From an uncultured Flavobacteriales bacterium (GTDB lineage Bacteria; Bacteroidota; Bacteroidia; Flavobacteriales_E; Vicingaceae), in contig CALALS010000016.1 of the NCBI GenBank assembly GCA_937925525.1, positions 1 to 6,785 of the forward strand: a stretch of 6,785 nt of DNA, read 5' to 3'. Positions 1 to 6,220 of this stretch are shown here, in pieces. The notes beneath the pieces were generated by a model. It had not been told where the DNA came from, made no database searches, and was given only the letters and a program-made list of their open reading frames with translations. A program made the translations under genes and the position numbers. Position 1 is the first letter of the stretch; each line of letters begins with the position of its first letter.

Positions 1-778
1 TGTAGCCCATTCTATAGGCAATTTCTTCAATACAGCCTATTTTCATTCCTTGTCTCTCTTCAATGACTTGAACATATTGGCTAGCTTGCATTAATGAGGA
101 AAAGGTTCCTGTGTCGAGCCAAGCTGTTCCTCTATCTAAAATACCAACTTTTAGTTTTCCTTGTTCAAGATAGGCTTTATTTATATCAGTAATTTCGTAC
201 TCACCTCTAGCGCTTGGTTTTAAATTTTCTGCAATTTCAATTACGGAGTTGTCATAAAAATATAATCCCGGTACAGCGAAATTTGACTTTGGGTTTTTTG
301 GTTTTTCTTCAATTGAAAGGGCTACTTTGTTTTTATCAAACTCCACTACACCATATCTTTCAGGGTCTGACACATGATAGGCAAATACAACACCGCCATT
401 TGGGTTGTTGTTTTCTTGTAGCATTTCTGATAAACCCGTTCCATGAAAAATATTATCTCCCAAAATCAAAGCAACTTTATCATTTCCTATAAAATCCTTA
501 CCAATAACAAACGCTTGAGCAAGACCGTTTGGAACTTCTTGAATTGCATAAGAAAACTTACAGCCGATTTGACTACCATCTCCAAGTAATTTCTGAAATA
601 ATGGGTTATCATGAGGTGTAGTGATGATTAAAATTTCATTAATACCTGCACTTAAAAGAGTTGAAAGCGGGTAGTAAATCATGGGTTTATCATAAACAGG
701 CATCATTTGTTTACTCATCGCATAAGTAATTGGATGAAGTCTTGTGCCTGAACCACCTGCTAAAATTATTCCTTTCAT
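1..778 (-). CDS. rmlA: Glucose-1-phosphate thymidylyltransferase (RmlA), 3' end cut by the window
   Basis: RmlA joins dTTP and glucose-1-phosphate to give dTDP-glucose and pyrophosphate, the first step of dTDP-L-rhamnose and related deoxysugar synthesis in the cytoplasm. I translated 259 codons from the ATG at 778-776; the frame stays open to base 1, so roughly 30 C-terminal residues are missing against the family's usual 285-295. Visible signatures are the nucleotide-binding GGSGTRL (residues 8-14) followed by SKQ with Lys23, VYDKPMIYYPLS (28-39), GLAQAF (85-90), LGDNIF with metal-binding Asp108 (106-111), DPERYGVVEF (138-147), EEKP (157-160), ARGEYEITD (190-198) and AWLDTGT with Asp222 (219-225). 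All key residues are intact. The start ATG overlaps the stop of the upstream RND gene as ATGA, which suggests translational coupling. The leader before the ATG is A-rich without a Shine-Dalgarno sequence. Identification is very secure; whether rmlB, C and D follow lies outside the window. Confidence 0.97.
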   Translation of the reverse strand, partial: MKGIILAGGSGTRLHPITYAMSKQMMPVYDKPMIYYPLSTLLSAGINEILIITTPHDNPLFQKLLGDGSQIGCKFSYAIQEVPNGLAQAFVIGKDFIGNDKVALILGDNIFHGTGLSEMLQENNNPNGGVVFAYHVSDPERYGVVEFDKNKVALSIEEKPKNPKSNFAVPGLYFYDNSVIEIAENLKPSARGEYEITDINKAYLEQGKLKVGILDRGTAWLDTGTFSSLMQASQYVQVIEERQGMKIGCIEEIAYRMGY

Positions 779-3255
779 TTTGATGTAGTTTTTATTTCTT
801 CTTCCTGAGTTTCCTCCGAACCACCTTCAGCTTTATCACTATTTATTTGAAGAAAATCCAAGTCAATGTCTTCTTCTTCATCAATAATTTCTATGAGCGG
901 TTCTTTTTTAAATGCTTTTGATAAAATTCTTTTTTCTAATGTTAACAGAAGTGAAGGTAGTAAAACTAAATTTGAAAGCATCGCAAAAAGTAATGTTGTT
1001 GAAACTAAAAACCCTAAGGCAATTGTTCCGCCAAATTTTGAAGCTGTAAATACTCCAAATCCAAAGAATAATATAATAGATGTATATATCATGCTCATTC
1101 CTGTTTCTTTAAGAGCCAGCAATACAGACGTTTTTATGTCCCAAGGTCTTATTTTTAATTCTTGTCTGTATTTGGCTAAATAATGAATGGTATCGTCAAC
1201 TGAAATTCCAAATGCAATGCTAAAAACTAAAATAGTAGATGGTTTTATGGCAACTCCTAAAATACCCATTAAACCTCCGGTTATTACTAATGGAAGTAAA
1301 TTGGGTACAAGAGAAATGAGAATCATTCTAAGGCTGGAGAATAATAAGGCCATTATCACAGCAATTAATGTAATCGCTATTAATAAACTAATAAATAAGT
1401 TTTTAACTAAATAAGAAGTTCCTTTTAAGAAAACAGTGCTGCTTCCGGTTACAATTACGTCATAATCTTCAGGAGGAAATATCTGATTTATTTCTTTGTT
1501 TAATTCATTCATCAACGTCTCCATTTCTTCAGTTCCTATGTCGGCAATTTGAGCACTAACTCTTGCCGTTTGGTCTAATGAATCTACAAATGCTTTAAGT
1601 AATCCTTTGTTGTCTCCTGCATTTTTTAGATAAGGTGCAAGGAAGCTTTTTTCTTGCTCATTTAACAATGCGTATTTTTCAGGGTTACCGTTATAGTATG
1701 CCTGGCGAGTAAATTTAAGGCCATCAACAATTGAAACAGCTTTGGATATTTTATCGTGTTTGTGTAAAACTGTTTGTAATTCATCAATTTTTTGAAGGTT
1801 TGAAAGCTGCATTACACCACCTTTTTTCTTGGTGTCTATTAAAATTTCTAATGGTAATACTCCTTGGAATTTAACTTCAAAAAATTCTTTTAAGTCAATT
1901 GTAATAGGGTCGTCTTTTGGTAAATCATCAACTAAATTTCCTGTAGTTTTTATAGTGGTTATCCCCCAAATACTGATTCCAAACACTATTACTGCAATAC
2001 AGTACACAATGGTTCTTCTTTTTGAAACTACTTTTACCAATGAATCAACAATTATTGCCATCCATTTATTCTCTAGGTGCTTAGTGTGTTTTACTTTAGG
2101 TTCCGACAGAAAGCTAAATATGATTGGAATTAAAGTAATTGAAAGTAAAAAGATAGACATTACAGAAAGTGAAGCCACTACTCCAAACTCAACTAAACCT
2201 TGACTTTGGGTAAAAATAAAAGTGGCAAACCCTAAAGATGTAGTAAAATTGGTTAAAAAAGTAGCGTTTCCTATTCTTTCTATTACCCTTTGTAAAGATT
2301 TAATTTGATTTCCGTGTTTTGAAAACTCTCTATGATATTTATTAAGAAGGAAGACAGAGTTTGGAATACCAATTACAATAACCAAAGGAGGTATAAGTGC
2401 AGTAAGAATGGTAATTTCATAACCACAAATACCCATTATACCATTGGACCAAACTACACCAATTCCAACCACAATAAGCGAGAAAAAAGTAGCTTTTATG
2501 GAGCGGAAAAAAATGAATAAAATAATTGTGGTAATTAATGCTGATAAAATGATAAAGAGCTTAATTTCAGCAGAAACTTCAGTTGTATTATTATATCTTA
2601 TATATGGAAGCCCTGAGTAGTGTAATTTTATACTTGTTTCTTCTTCAAACTTTTTAGTTTGAGCTAAAATAGCCTCCATTAACTCATGTCTTGATTCAGA
2701 ATCAATTATTTCTTTATCTAGAGTTAGAGCAAGAAGGGTTGTTTTATCTTTAGTAAAAATAAAGTCTTGATAAAACGGTAAATTAAAAACTAACTGTAAT
2801 ATGCTATCTAGTTCGGCTTGAGTTTTAGGCTTAGATTTAAAAACGTTTTCTAAAATAAACCTCTTTTCATTTTCGGCTTTTACAAGATTGTAGATAGATG
2901 CCATTGAAACACTTTCCGTAACACCATATACAGTGTCTTTATCATTTCCTTTAATCTTTTCAACTCTTATATTTTTTAGTGAATTTGTTAGGTCATACCA
3001 TTTGTTAAAAGCCTCTAATTCAAAGAGTCTGGCATCTTCAACACCTATTACTAGTAAACTACCATCTTCGCCAAATTGCTCCTGATACTCATTGTATTCT
3101 TTTACGCTTGGGTCTGTTTTTGGAAGGAGAGGAGTCATTTTGTAGCTCAATTCAACCCTTGTACCCATGAACCCCATGAATACTGATATAGCTAAAATGG
3201 AGATAATAATGATTATCCTATAGCGTAAAATAGCACTTGCAAACTTTGCCCACAT
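775..3255 (-). CDS. RND-superfamily (MMPL/Patched-like) transporter, 826 aa
   Basis: This is a large inner-membrane protein of the RND superfamily, MMPL type, which in other bacteria exports lipids, glycolipids or hopanoids; the substrate here is unknown. The layout is the classical duplicated one. TM1 (about 13-31) is followed by an extracytoplasmic domain (32-230) and TM2-6 (about 233-383); TM7 (414-434) is followed by a second extracytoplasmic domain (435-618) and TM8-12 (about 619-772). A strongly acidic tail of about 50 residues ends the protein. TM10 carries the proton-relay-like GISVDDTIH with Asp687 and Asp688, while the matching TM4 stretch reads GIPNSVFLLNKYH and lacks acidic residues. 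I start at the ATG at 3255-3253 (MWAKFAS...), the form usual in this family; a TTG three codons upstream (3264) is also in frame but less likely. The gene lies 75 bases after the esterase stop, and its TGA stop overlaps the rmlA start. Family assignment is secure, function is not. Confidence 0.93.
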   Translation of the reverse strand: MWAKFASAILRYRIIIIISILAISVFMGFMGTRVELSYKMTPLLPKTDPSVKEYNEYQEQFGEDGSLLVIGVEDARLFELEAFNKWYDLTNSLKNIRVEKIKGNDKDTVYGVTESVSMASIYNLVKAENEKRFILENVFKSKPKTQAELDSILQLVFNLPFYQDFIFTKDKTTLLALTLDKEIIDSESRHELMEAILAQTKKFEEETSIKLHYSGLPYIRYNNTTEVSAEIKLFIILSALITTIILFIFFRSIKATFFSLIVVGIGVVWSNGIMGICGYEITILTALIPPLVIVIGIPNSVFLLNKYHREFSKHGNQIKSLQRVIERIGNATFLTNFTTSLGFATFIFTQSQGLVEFGVVASLSVMSIFLLSITLIPIIFSFLSEPKVKHTKHLENKWMAIIVDSLVKVVSKRRTIVYCIAVIVFGISIWGITTIKTTGNLVDDLPKDDPITIDLKEFFEVKFQGVLPLEILIDTKKKGGVMQLSNLQKIDELQTVLHKHDKISKAVSIVDGLKFTRQAYYNGNPEKYALLNEQEKSFLAPYLKNAGDNKGLLKAFVDSLDQTARVSAQIADIGTEEMETLMNELNKEINQIFPPEDYDVIVTGSSTVFLKGTSYLVKNLFISLLIAITLIAVIMALLFSSLRMILISLVPNLLPLVITGGLMGILGVAIKPSTILVFSIAFGISVDDTIHYLAKYRQELKIRPWDIKTSVLLALKETGMSMIYTSIILFFGFGVFTASKFGGTIALGFLVSTTLLFAMLSNLVLLPSLLLTLEKRILSKAFKKEPLIEIIDEEEDIDLDFLQINSDKAEGGSEETQEEEIKTTSK

Positions 3256-3261
3256 TTCTTC

Positions 3262-3269
3262 CAAAAATA
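3262..3269 (-). promoter_or_regulatory. Possible -7 box just before the RND gene
   Basis: TATTTTTG on the minus strand fits TAnnTTTG and ends six bases before the preferred RND ATG. No TTG lies at a suitable -33 distance, and a T-rich stretch will often give this match by chance. If real, it would allow the RND-rmlA pair to be transcribed apart from the esterase. Confidence 0.2.
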
Positions 3270-3284
3270 AACTACAAATATCTA

Positions 3285-3310
3285 AAAAACTACTGAAAAG
3301 CTTAGTTTTT
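3285..3310 (-). repeat. 8-bp inverted repeat in the esterase-RND gap
   Basis: AAAAACTA (3285-3292) and TAGTTTTT (3303-3310) are perfect reverse complements around a ten-base loop. On the minus strand the right arm runs into six T (3289-3284), giving a weak terminator-like shape, but the stem has a single G-C pair. In such AT-rich DNA this could be chance. It is the second dyad in the 75-base gap before the RND gene. Confidence 0.35.
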
Positions 3311-3322
3311 ATTTTAAATGTA

Positions 3323-3348
3323 ACTATTCATTAAATGGAATGAATAGT
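3323..3348 (-). repeat. Perfect 10-bp inverted repeat over the esterase stop codon
   Basis: ACTATTCATT (3323-3332) and AATGAATAGT (3339-3348) are perfect reverse complements around a six-base loop that contains most of the esterase TAA. Only two of the ten pairs are G-C and no T-run follows on the minus strand, so it is a weak hairpin rather than a standard terminator. It could be an RNA processing or stability element between the esterase and RND genes. Confidence 0.5.
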
Positions 3349-3990
3349 ATCAACAGATAATTTTAATTCAAGAGACTTTAAAGCTTCAGGAAAAATATTA
3401 TGGTTTCCCTCAAATGTCAATAGGTCAACATCAAATAAATTATTTTGAGCCCATTTATAATGAATTTCTATATCGTTTTTCGATAGATATTCATCTTTGT
3501 CTCCAAAAACTAAAGTTGTTTTTACCTTTTTTTGTTTAAACTCATCTATTTTTAAATCAGGAGGAAATACACTTGCCCAAAGTACCAGATGATGAAAATT
3601 GTGATTTGTTGTAGCTAGCCATCTAGCTGCTGTTGCTGCTCCTTGAGAAAATCCGAGTAACACTAATTTTCCGGTATAGTTTTTTGGAATGAATTGATTG
3701 TAAATAGTATCTAAGTAATTGTGATTGTCTTGAATATCTACTTCTCTTTCGTGCTTTGTCATCCAGGTAGCTCCAACTCTTCCGTTGTTTCCTGATATAT
3801 AATACTTTGAAAGAGCCTCCGGAACTATTATAAGGTTCCGGTCTTTGTTAAGCGAATTAAATTTTTTGATAAAATAACTTGCAAGTTGACCATACCCATG
3901 TAAAATTAACCAAATACAATTTGGATTTTTGGTATTACCGTCTATTGAAACAAAAGCAGTTTTATTTACTTTAATTTGTTGTTGATTCAT
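3331..3990 (-). CDS. Serine esterase, alpha/beta hydrolase fold (phospholipase/carboxylesterase-like), 219 aa
   Basis: This is a small cytoplasmic alpha/beta hydrolase with no signal peptide or membrane segment, of the size usual for the phospholipase/carboxylesterase (COG0400-like) group. The N-terminal strand ends in LILHGYGQ (28-35), the oxyanion-hole region. The nucleophile elbow is GFSQG with Ser115 (113-117). The probable acid is Asp166 in VFGDKDEYL (161-169) and the probable base His197 in EGNHNIF (194-200), so the catalytic triad looks complete. The SKYYI and GATWMTKHERE stretches (61-65, 73-83) match my memory of flavobacterial relatives. The natural substrate is not known for this group. 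The ATG at 3990-3988 is the only sensible start, since the next in-frame Met is residue 77, inside the fold. It follows the terminator of the secreted-protein gene by only 15 bases and precedes the RND gene in the same direction. It may have its own promoter overlapping that terminator. Confidence 0.9.
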   Translation of the reverse strand: MNQQQIKVNKTAFVSIDGNTKNPNCIWLILHGYGQLASYFIKKFNSLNKDRNLIIVPEALSKYYISGNNGRVGATWMTKHEREVDIQDNHNYLDTIYNQFIPKNYTGKLVLLGFSQGAATAARWLATTNHNFHHLVLWASVFPPDLKIDEFKQKKVKTTLVFGDKDEYLSKNDIEIHYKWAQNNLFDVDLLTFEGNHNIFPEALKSLELKLSVDTIHSI

Positions 3991-3995
3991 TAAAC

Positions 3996-4022
3996 CAAAG
4001 CTAATAAAAAAAGGCGATACAA
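3996..4022 (-). promoter_or_regulatory. Candidate Bacteroidota promoter for the esterase gene, overlapping the upstream terminator
   Basis: On the minus strand TAGCTTTG (4003-3996) matches the Bacteroidota -7 consensus TAnnTTTG exactly. A TTG (4022-4020), in the loop and right arm of the terminator, could act as the -33 element, but the 16-base gap is a little short. The expected transcription start falls within one or two bases of the esterase ATG, so the message would be nearly leaderless. The match is short and the region AT-rich, so this is a candidate only; the alternative is readthrough past the terminator. Confidence 0.4.
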
Positions 4023-4039
4023 AATGTACCGCCTTTTCT
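4006..4039 (-). terminator. Intrinsic terminator of the secreted-protein gene
   Basis: Read on the minus strand, AAAAGGCGGTAC (4037-4026) pairs with GTATCGCCTTTT (4020-4009) around a five-base loop. This gives a 12-bp stem with one G-U wobble, which pairs only in the minus-strand transcript; a further G-U and A-U pair can extend it. A run of seven T (4012-4006) overlaps and follows the right arm. The structure starts about 20 bases after the TAA of the T9SS-tail gene, so it fits a Rho-independent terminator in that direction. Three in-frame stops in a row (TAA TAA TAG, 4059-4051) precede it. Confidence 0.88.
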
Positions 4040-4056
4040 AAAATGAAAAACTATTA

Positions 4057-6036
4057 TTACTTAGTAACCATTAATTTTCTGGAGAATGATTTATCTCCGG
4101 CAATTAAGTTTACCATGTAAATTCCGTTTGGTAATTCAGAAGTGTTAATAGTATAATAGTTAACACCATTAACCGAACCGATGTTTTCAGAAATTACTTC
4201 TTTACCCATCATGTCTCTAACAACTACAGATACATTTTTAGCACCATTAATTTGGTATTTAACAGTAGCATTATTGTTTGCAGGGTTAGGATATAATGAT
4301 GCAATACCTTCGTTATCTTGATCAATGTCAGCGATACCTTGGGCTAAAGAAATATCTTTCCAAGCTGATTGAAGAATTTTTTTATCTCCGTTATCTTGAA
4401 CAAAAACAACTACTTCTAAATCACTCATTTGTTCGACATTAGTTGAGGATAAATTTTGAGTGATATTGAATGGAATGTTAACTGCTTGTGTCATGGAAGA
4501 AATAGCGTTACCATTCTCATTAGGAATCATATCCATCATTACATGATAAAACTCAGTTTCTCCATTTGTGGCAATATTTCCTGTTGTTTTTTTCTCGTTA
4601 ACTACAACATGGTATCTATAAGTTCCTGAAGGAAAAGTTATATATGGAACAATATCTCCAGAAATACTTACAGAAGTTCCGGTATAAGTAGCGTTATTAA
4701 TTTTTATTTTCATAAACGCAGGAACAGCCTGATAAGAATTAAAAATACTTGTAGAAAGAGAAGCAGCATTTTGATCCCATTGACCGTCAATTTCCATTCT
4801 AGGAATTGAGTTGATCCCATAATACCCCCTTCTGTTTACAGACTCAGTAGTGTAATATGGATCTCCAGAGCCAGGGAAATTTTGTTGGTATTTAATAATA
4901 GTGTAGTTATTAATATTAGGGACAACATTGTTATCCATGTTTTGATTACCCGGTACACACGGACCACAAGTTGATGAAGTAAACACTTCCATTAAAGTTT
5001 GTCTAACAGCTGAGCTATCTGCTACAACAACTTGAAAAGTAAGTTTATCATTTGCAGTATTCATATCTGGATTTCCATTGATATTGCTTGCCCATGTTTC
5101 AATAGTATAAACCCCAGAAGATGAAGGGCTCCATTGTGTTGGGTGTGTAAAGTTAACTGAGCCATAAGGAGCTACGTTAACAGCAGGGTGAGCGGCAGTA
5201 ACAGCAGTACCCCCATTAATAGTGTAATTTATGTCAAATGAGGTAACAGTAGTTGAACCATAATTTTCTAAACCTCCTGTAATAGTAAATGGAGCAGCTG
5301 TTTGTAGTAAATAAGGGTTTACACTTGAGCTAACACATGTCATATCATAAGCCGGTTGAGTACCATAAATAAATTCATAATATGAATTATCCGCAGATGA
5401 AGGATCAGCTCCAGCAAGAGAAGTATAAGGAGAAGGGTTAACAGAAAATGCTGTTGTTGAATTAATTTGAACACCTAATCGTAATCCACTAATAGCAGCA
5501 GAATGTCTTTGATCTACCAAATATATTTTATTAGTAGTTTCTTCTAATACAATTGACCAATAAGTCCAGTTAGAACCGCTAGTATAGGATGAGAAAAATA
5601 CCCAGTGTTGTCTATTTGGTGCTGTGCCAAAAGTTTTTGTTACAATGTTATCATTAGAACCAGATCCAGAAATACCCCAAATACATATAGAGTTATTTGG
5701 AATTGCTGCGGAAGGAAGGGCAGAAGGCGTTCCTGGAACAGTACCTGCCGAAGTAGTAAAAGTTAATACTCCGGTTGTGGAAACCTTATATTGAGTTACA
5801 GCACTTCCGTTAAAACTAAATGTAAATGGAATGGTCTGGTTAGTTGACCAAGCTGATGCAGATGGCCCTTGAATAGTTGTCCAAGTTGTGCTTAGACCAC
5901 CACCAACCGGGTATTCATCATCTTGATTTAAATTTCCTGGGTTTTGTCCTGCATTTTTATGAGGAACATAGTAATACTGTGAAAAACCTAAAGCGGCTAT
6001 ACACATCATACTAACTAGGGTGTAAAGTTTTTTCAT
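4057..6036 (-). CDS. Secreted Omp28/thioredoxin-like protein with T9SS C-terminal sorting domain, 659 aa
   Basis: The protein opens with a Sec signal peptide (residues 1 to about 19, cleaved near GFS/Q). A Ser/Thr/Asn-rich, beta-rich region follows (about 20-225), including a VTQYKVSTTGVLTF stretch that I do not assign to a named domain. Next is a CARDB-like Ig-type module (about 229-338; ends in NTANDKLTFQVVV). Residues about 345-430 form a thioredoxin-like module: LMEVFTSSTCGPCVPGN carries the CGPC redox motif (Cys357, Cys360) and SIPRMEIDG (410-418) supplies the expected cis-Pro412. A beta-sandwich of the Omp28-related family (about 440-560) follows. The C-terminus (about 580-659) is a T9SS type A sorting tail with LYPNP (581-585), LPNGIYMVNL and the terminal KLMVTK. 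The product should cross the outer membrane and be released or anchored on the surface after tail removal. A disulphide-related activity is inferred from CGPC; adhesion or another role is possible. The ATG at 6036-6034 follows an A-rich leader and gives a proper signal peptide. Confidence 0.92.
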   Translation of the reverse strand: MKKLYTLVSMMCIAALGFSQYYYVPHKNAGQNPGNLNQDDEYPVGGGLSTTWTTIQGPSASAWSTNQTIPFTFSFNGSAVTQYKVSTTGVLTFTTSAGTVPGTPSALPSAAIPNNSICIWGISGSGSNDNIVTKTFGTAPNRQHWVFFSSYTSGSNWTYWSIVLEETTNKIYLVDQRHSAAISGLRLGVQINSTTAFSVNPSPYTSLAGADPSSADNSYYEFIYGTQPAYDMTCVSSSVNPYLLQTAAPFTITGGLENYGSTTVTSFDINYTINGGTAVTAAHPAVNVAPYGSVNFTHPTQWSPSSSGVYTIETWASNINGNPDMNTANDKLTFQVVVADSSAVRQTLMEVFTSSTCGPCVPGNQNMDNNVVPNINNYTIIKYQQNFPGSGDPYYTTESVNRRGYYGINSIPRMEIDGQWDQNAASLSTSIFNSYQAVPAFMKIKINNATYTGTSVSISGDIVPYITFPSGTYRYHVVVNEKKTTGNIATNGETEFYHVMMDMIPNENGNAISSMTQAVNIPFNITQNLSSTNVEQMSDLEVVVFVQDNGDKKILQSAWKDISLAQGIADIDQDNEGIASLYPNPANNNATVKYQINGAKNVSVVVRDMMGKEVISENIGSVNGVNYYTINTSELPNGIYMVNLIAGDKSFSRKLMVTK

Positions 6037-6064
6037 TTTAAATTATTTTTGGTTGTTAGATGAA

Positions 6065-6072
6065 CAAATTTA
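6065..6072 (-). promoter_or_regulatory. Candidate -7 promoter box of the secreted-protein gene
   Basis: TAAATTTG on the minus strand matches the Bacteroidota TAnnTTTG box and lies 28 bases upstream of the ATG at 6036, which predicts a leader of roughly 20-25 bases. I see no TTG at the expected -33 distance. The leader next to the start is A/T-rich (AAAAATAATTTAAA before ATG), as usual where Shine-Dalgarno pairing is not used. Confidence 0.45.
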
Positions 6073-6148
6073 AGTTAATATAGGAGATAATCATAGCATT
6101 TTACTACTAATTATTGTAAAGCTACTATTTTACTTTACGTTAATAAAA

Positions 6149-6169
6149 CTGTTAAAAACCTTTTAACAG
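6149..6169. repeat. Perfect 9-bp dyad in the divergent intergenic region
   Basis: CTGTTAAAA (6149-6157) and TTTTAACAG (6161-6169) are exact reverse complements separated by ACC. The dyad lies between the divergent secreted-protein gene and the unknown plus-strand gene, about 29 bases upstream of the latter's promoter-like box. It could be an operator or a hairpin. A terminator is unlikely because no gene runs into it from either side. A smaller imperfect dyad, GGTT with AACC (6169-6182), abuts it on the right. Confidence 0.5.
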
Positions 6170-6197
6170 GTTGTTTATAACCCTTGGTCATGTCATA

Positions 6198-6205
6198 TAT
6201 CTTTG
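6198..6205 (+). promoter_or_regulatory. Candidate -7 promoter box of the plus-strand unknown gene
   Basis: TATCTTTG matches TAnnTTTG and lies 15 bases before the ATG at 6221. The nearest usable TTG (6171-6173) is 24 bases upstream of the box, a few bases longer than ideal for a -33 element, and it sits directly beside the 9-bp dyad. A predicted leader of about 10 bases would result. Confidence 0.45.
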
Positions 6206-6220
6206 GCAAAACCTAAAAGT

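Larger units (their letters stand above)
3991..4056. other. Short gap between secreted-protein and esterase genes
   Basis: This 66-base gap is filled by two extra stop codons in frame with the upstream gene (4056-4051), the terminator hairpin with its T-run, and the candidate esterase promoter box. No small gene fits in it. Confidence 0.7.

Noticed and set aside
214..492. Plus-strand open frame of 92 codons
   Set aside because: It lies entirely opposite rmlA, whose protein is conserved along this whole stretch; the translation has no recognisable features.
866..1414. Two plus-strand open frames (866-1183 and 1187-1414)
   Set aside because: Both are antisense to the RND membrane-domain coding region and arise from its codon bias; their products resemble no family.
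1829..2520. Plus-strand open frames at 1829-2203 and 2332-2520
   Set aside because: Antisense shadows of the RND gene, with no start context or domain of their own.
3295..3304. AAGCTT palindrome as a regulatory site
   Set aside because: A six-base palindrome alone is expected by chance and has no supporting context.
6116..6138. GTAAAG/CTTTAC 6-bp inverted repeat with an 11-base spacer
   Set aside because: Too short and too widely spaced to stand out from chance in AT-rich DNA.
6149..6169. The divergent-region dyad as an intrinsic terminator
   Set aside because: No gene is transcribed into it from either side, and the stem is short and mostly A-T.
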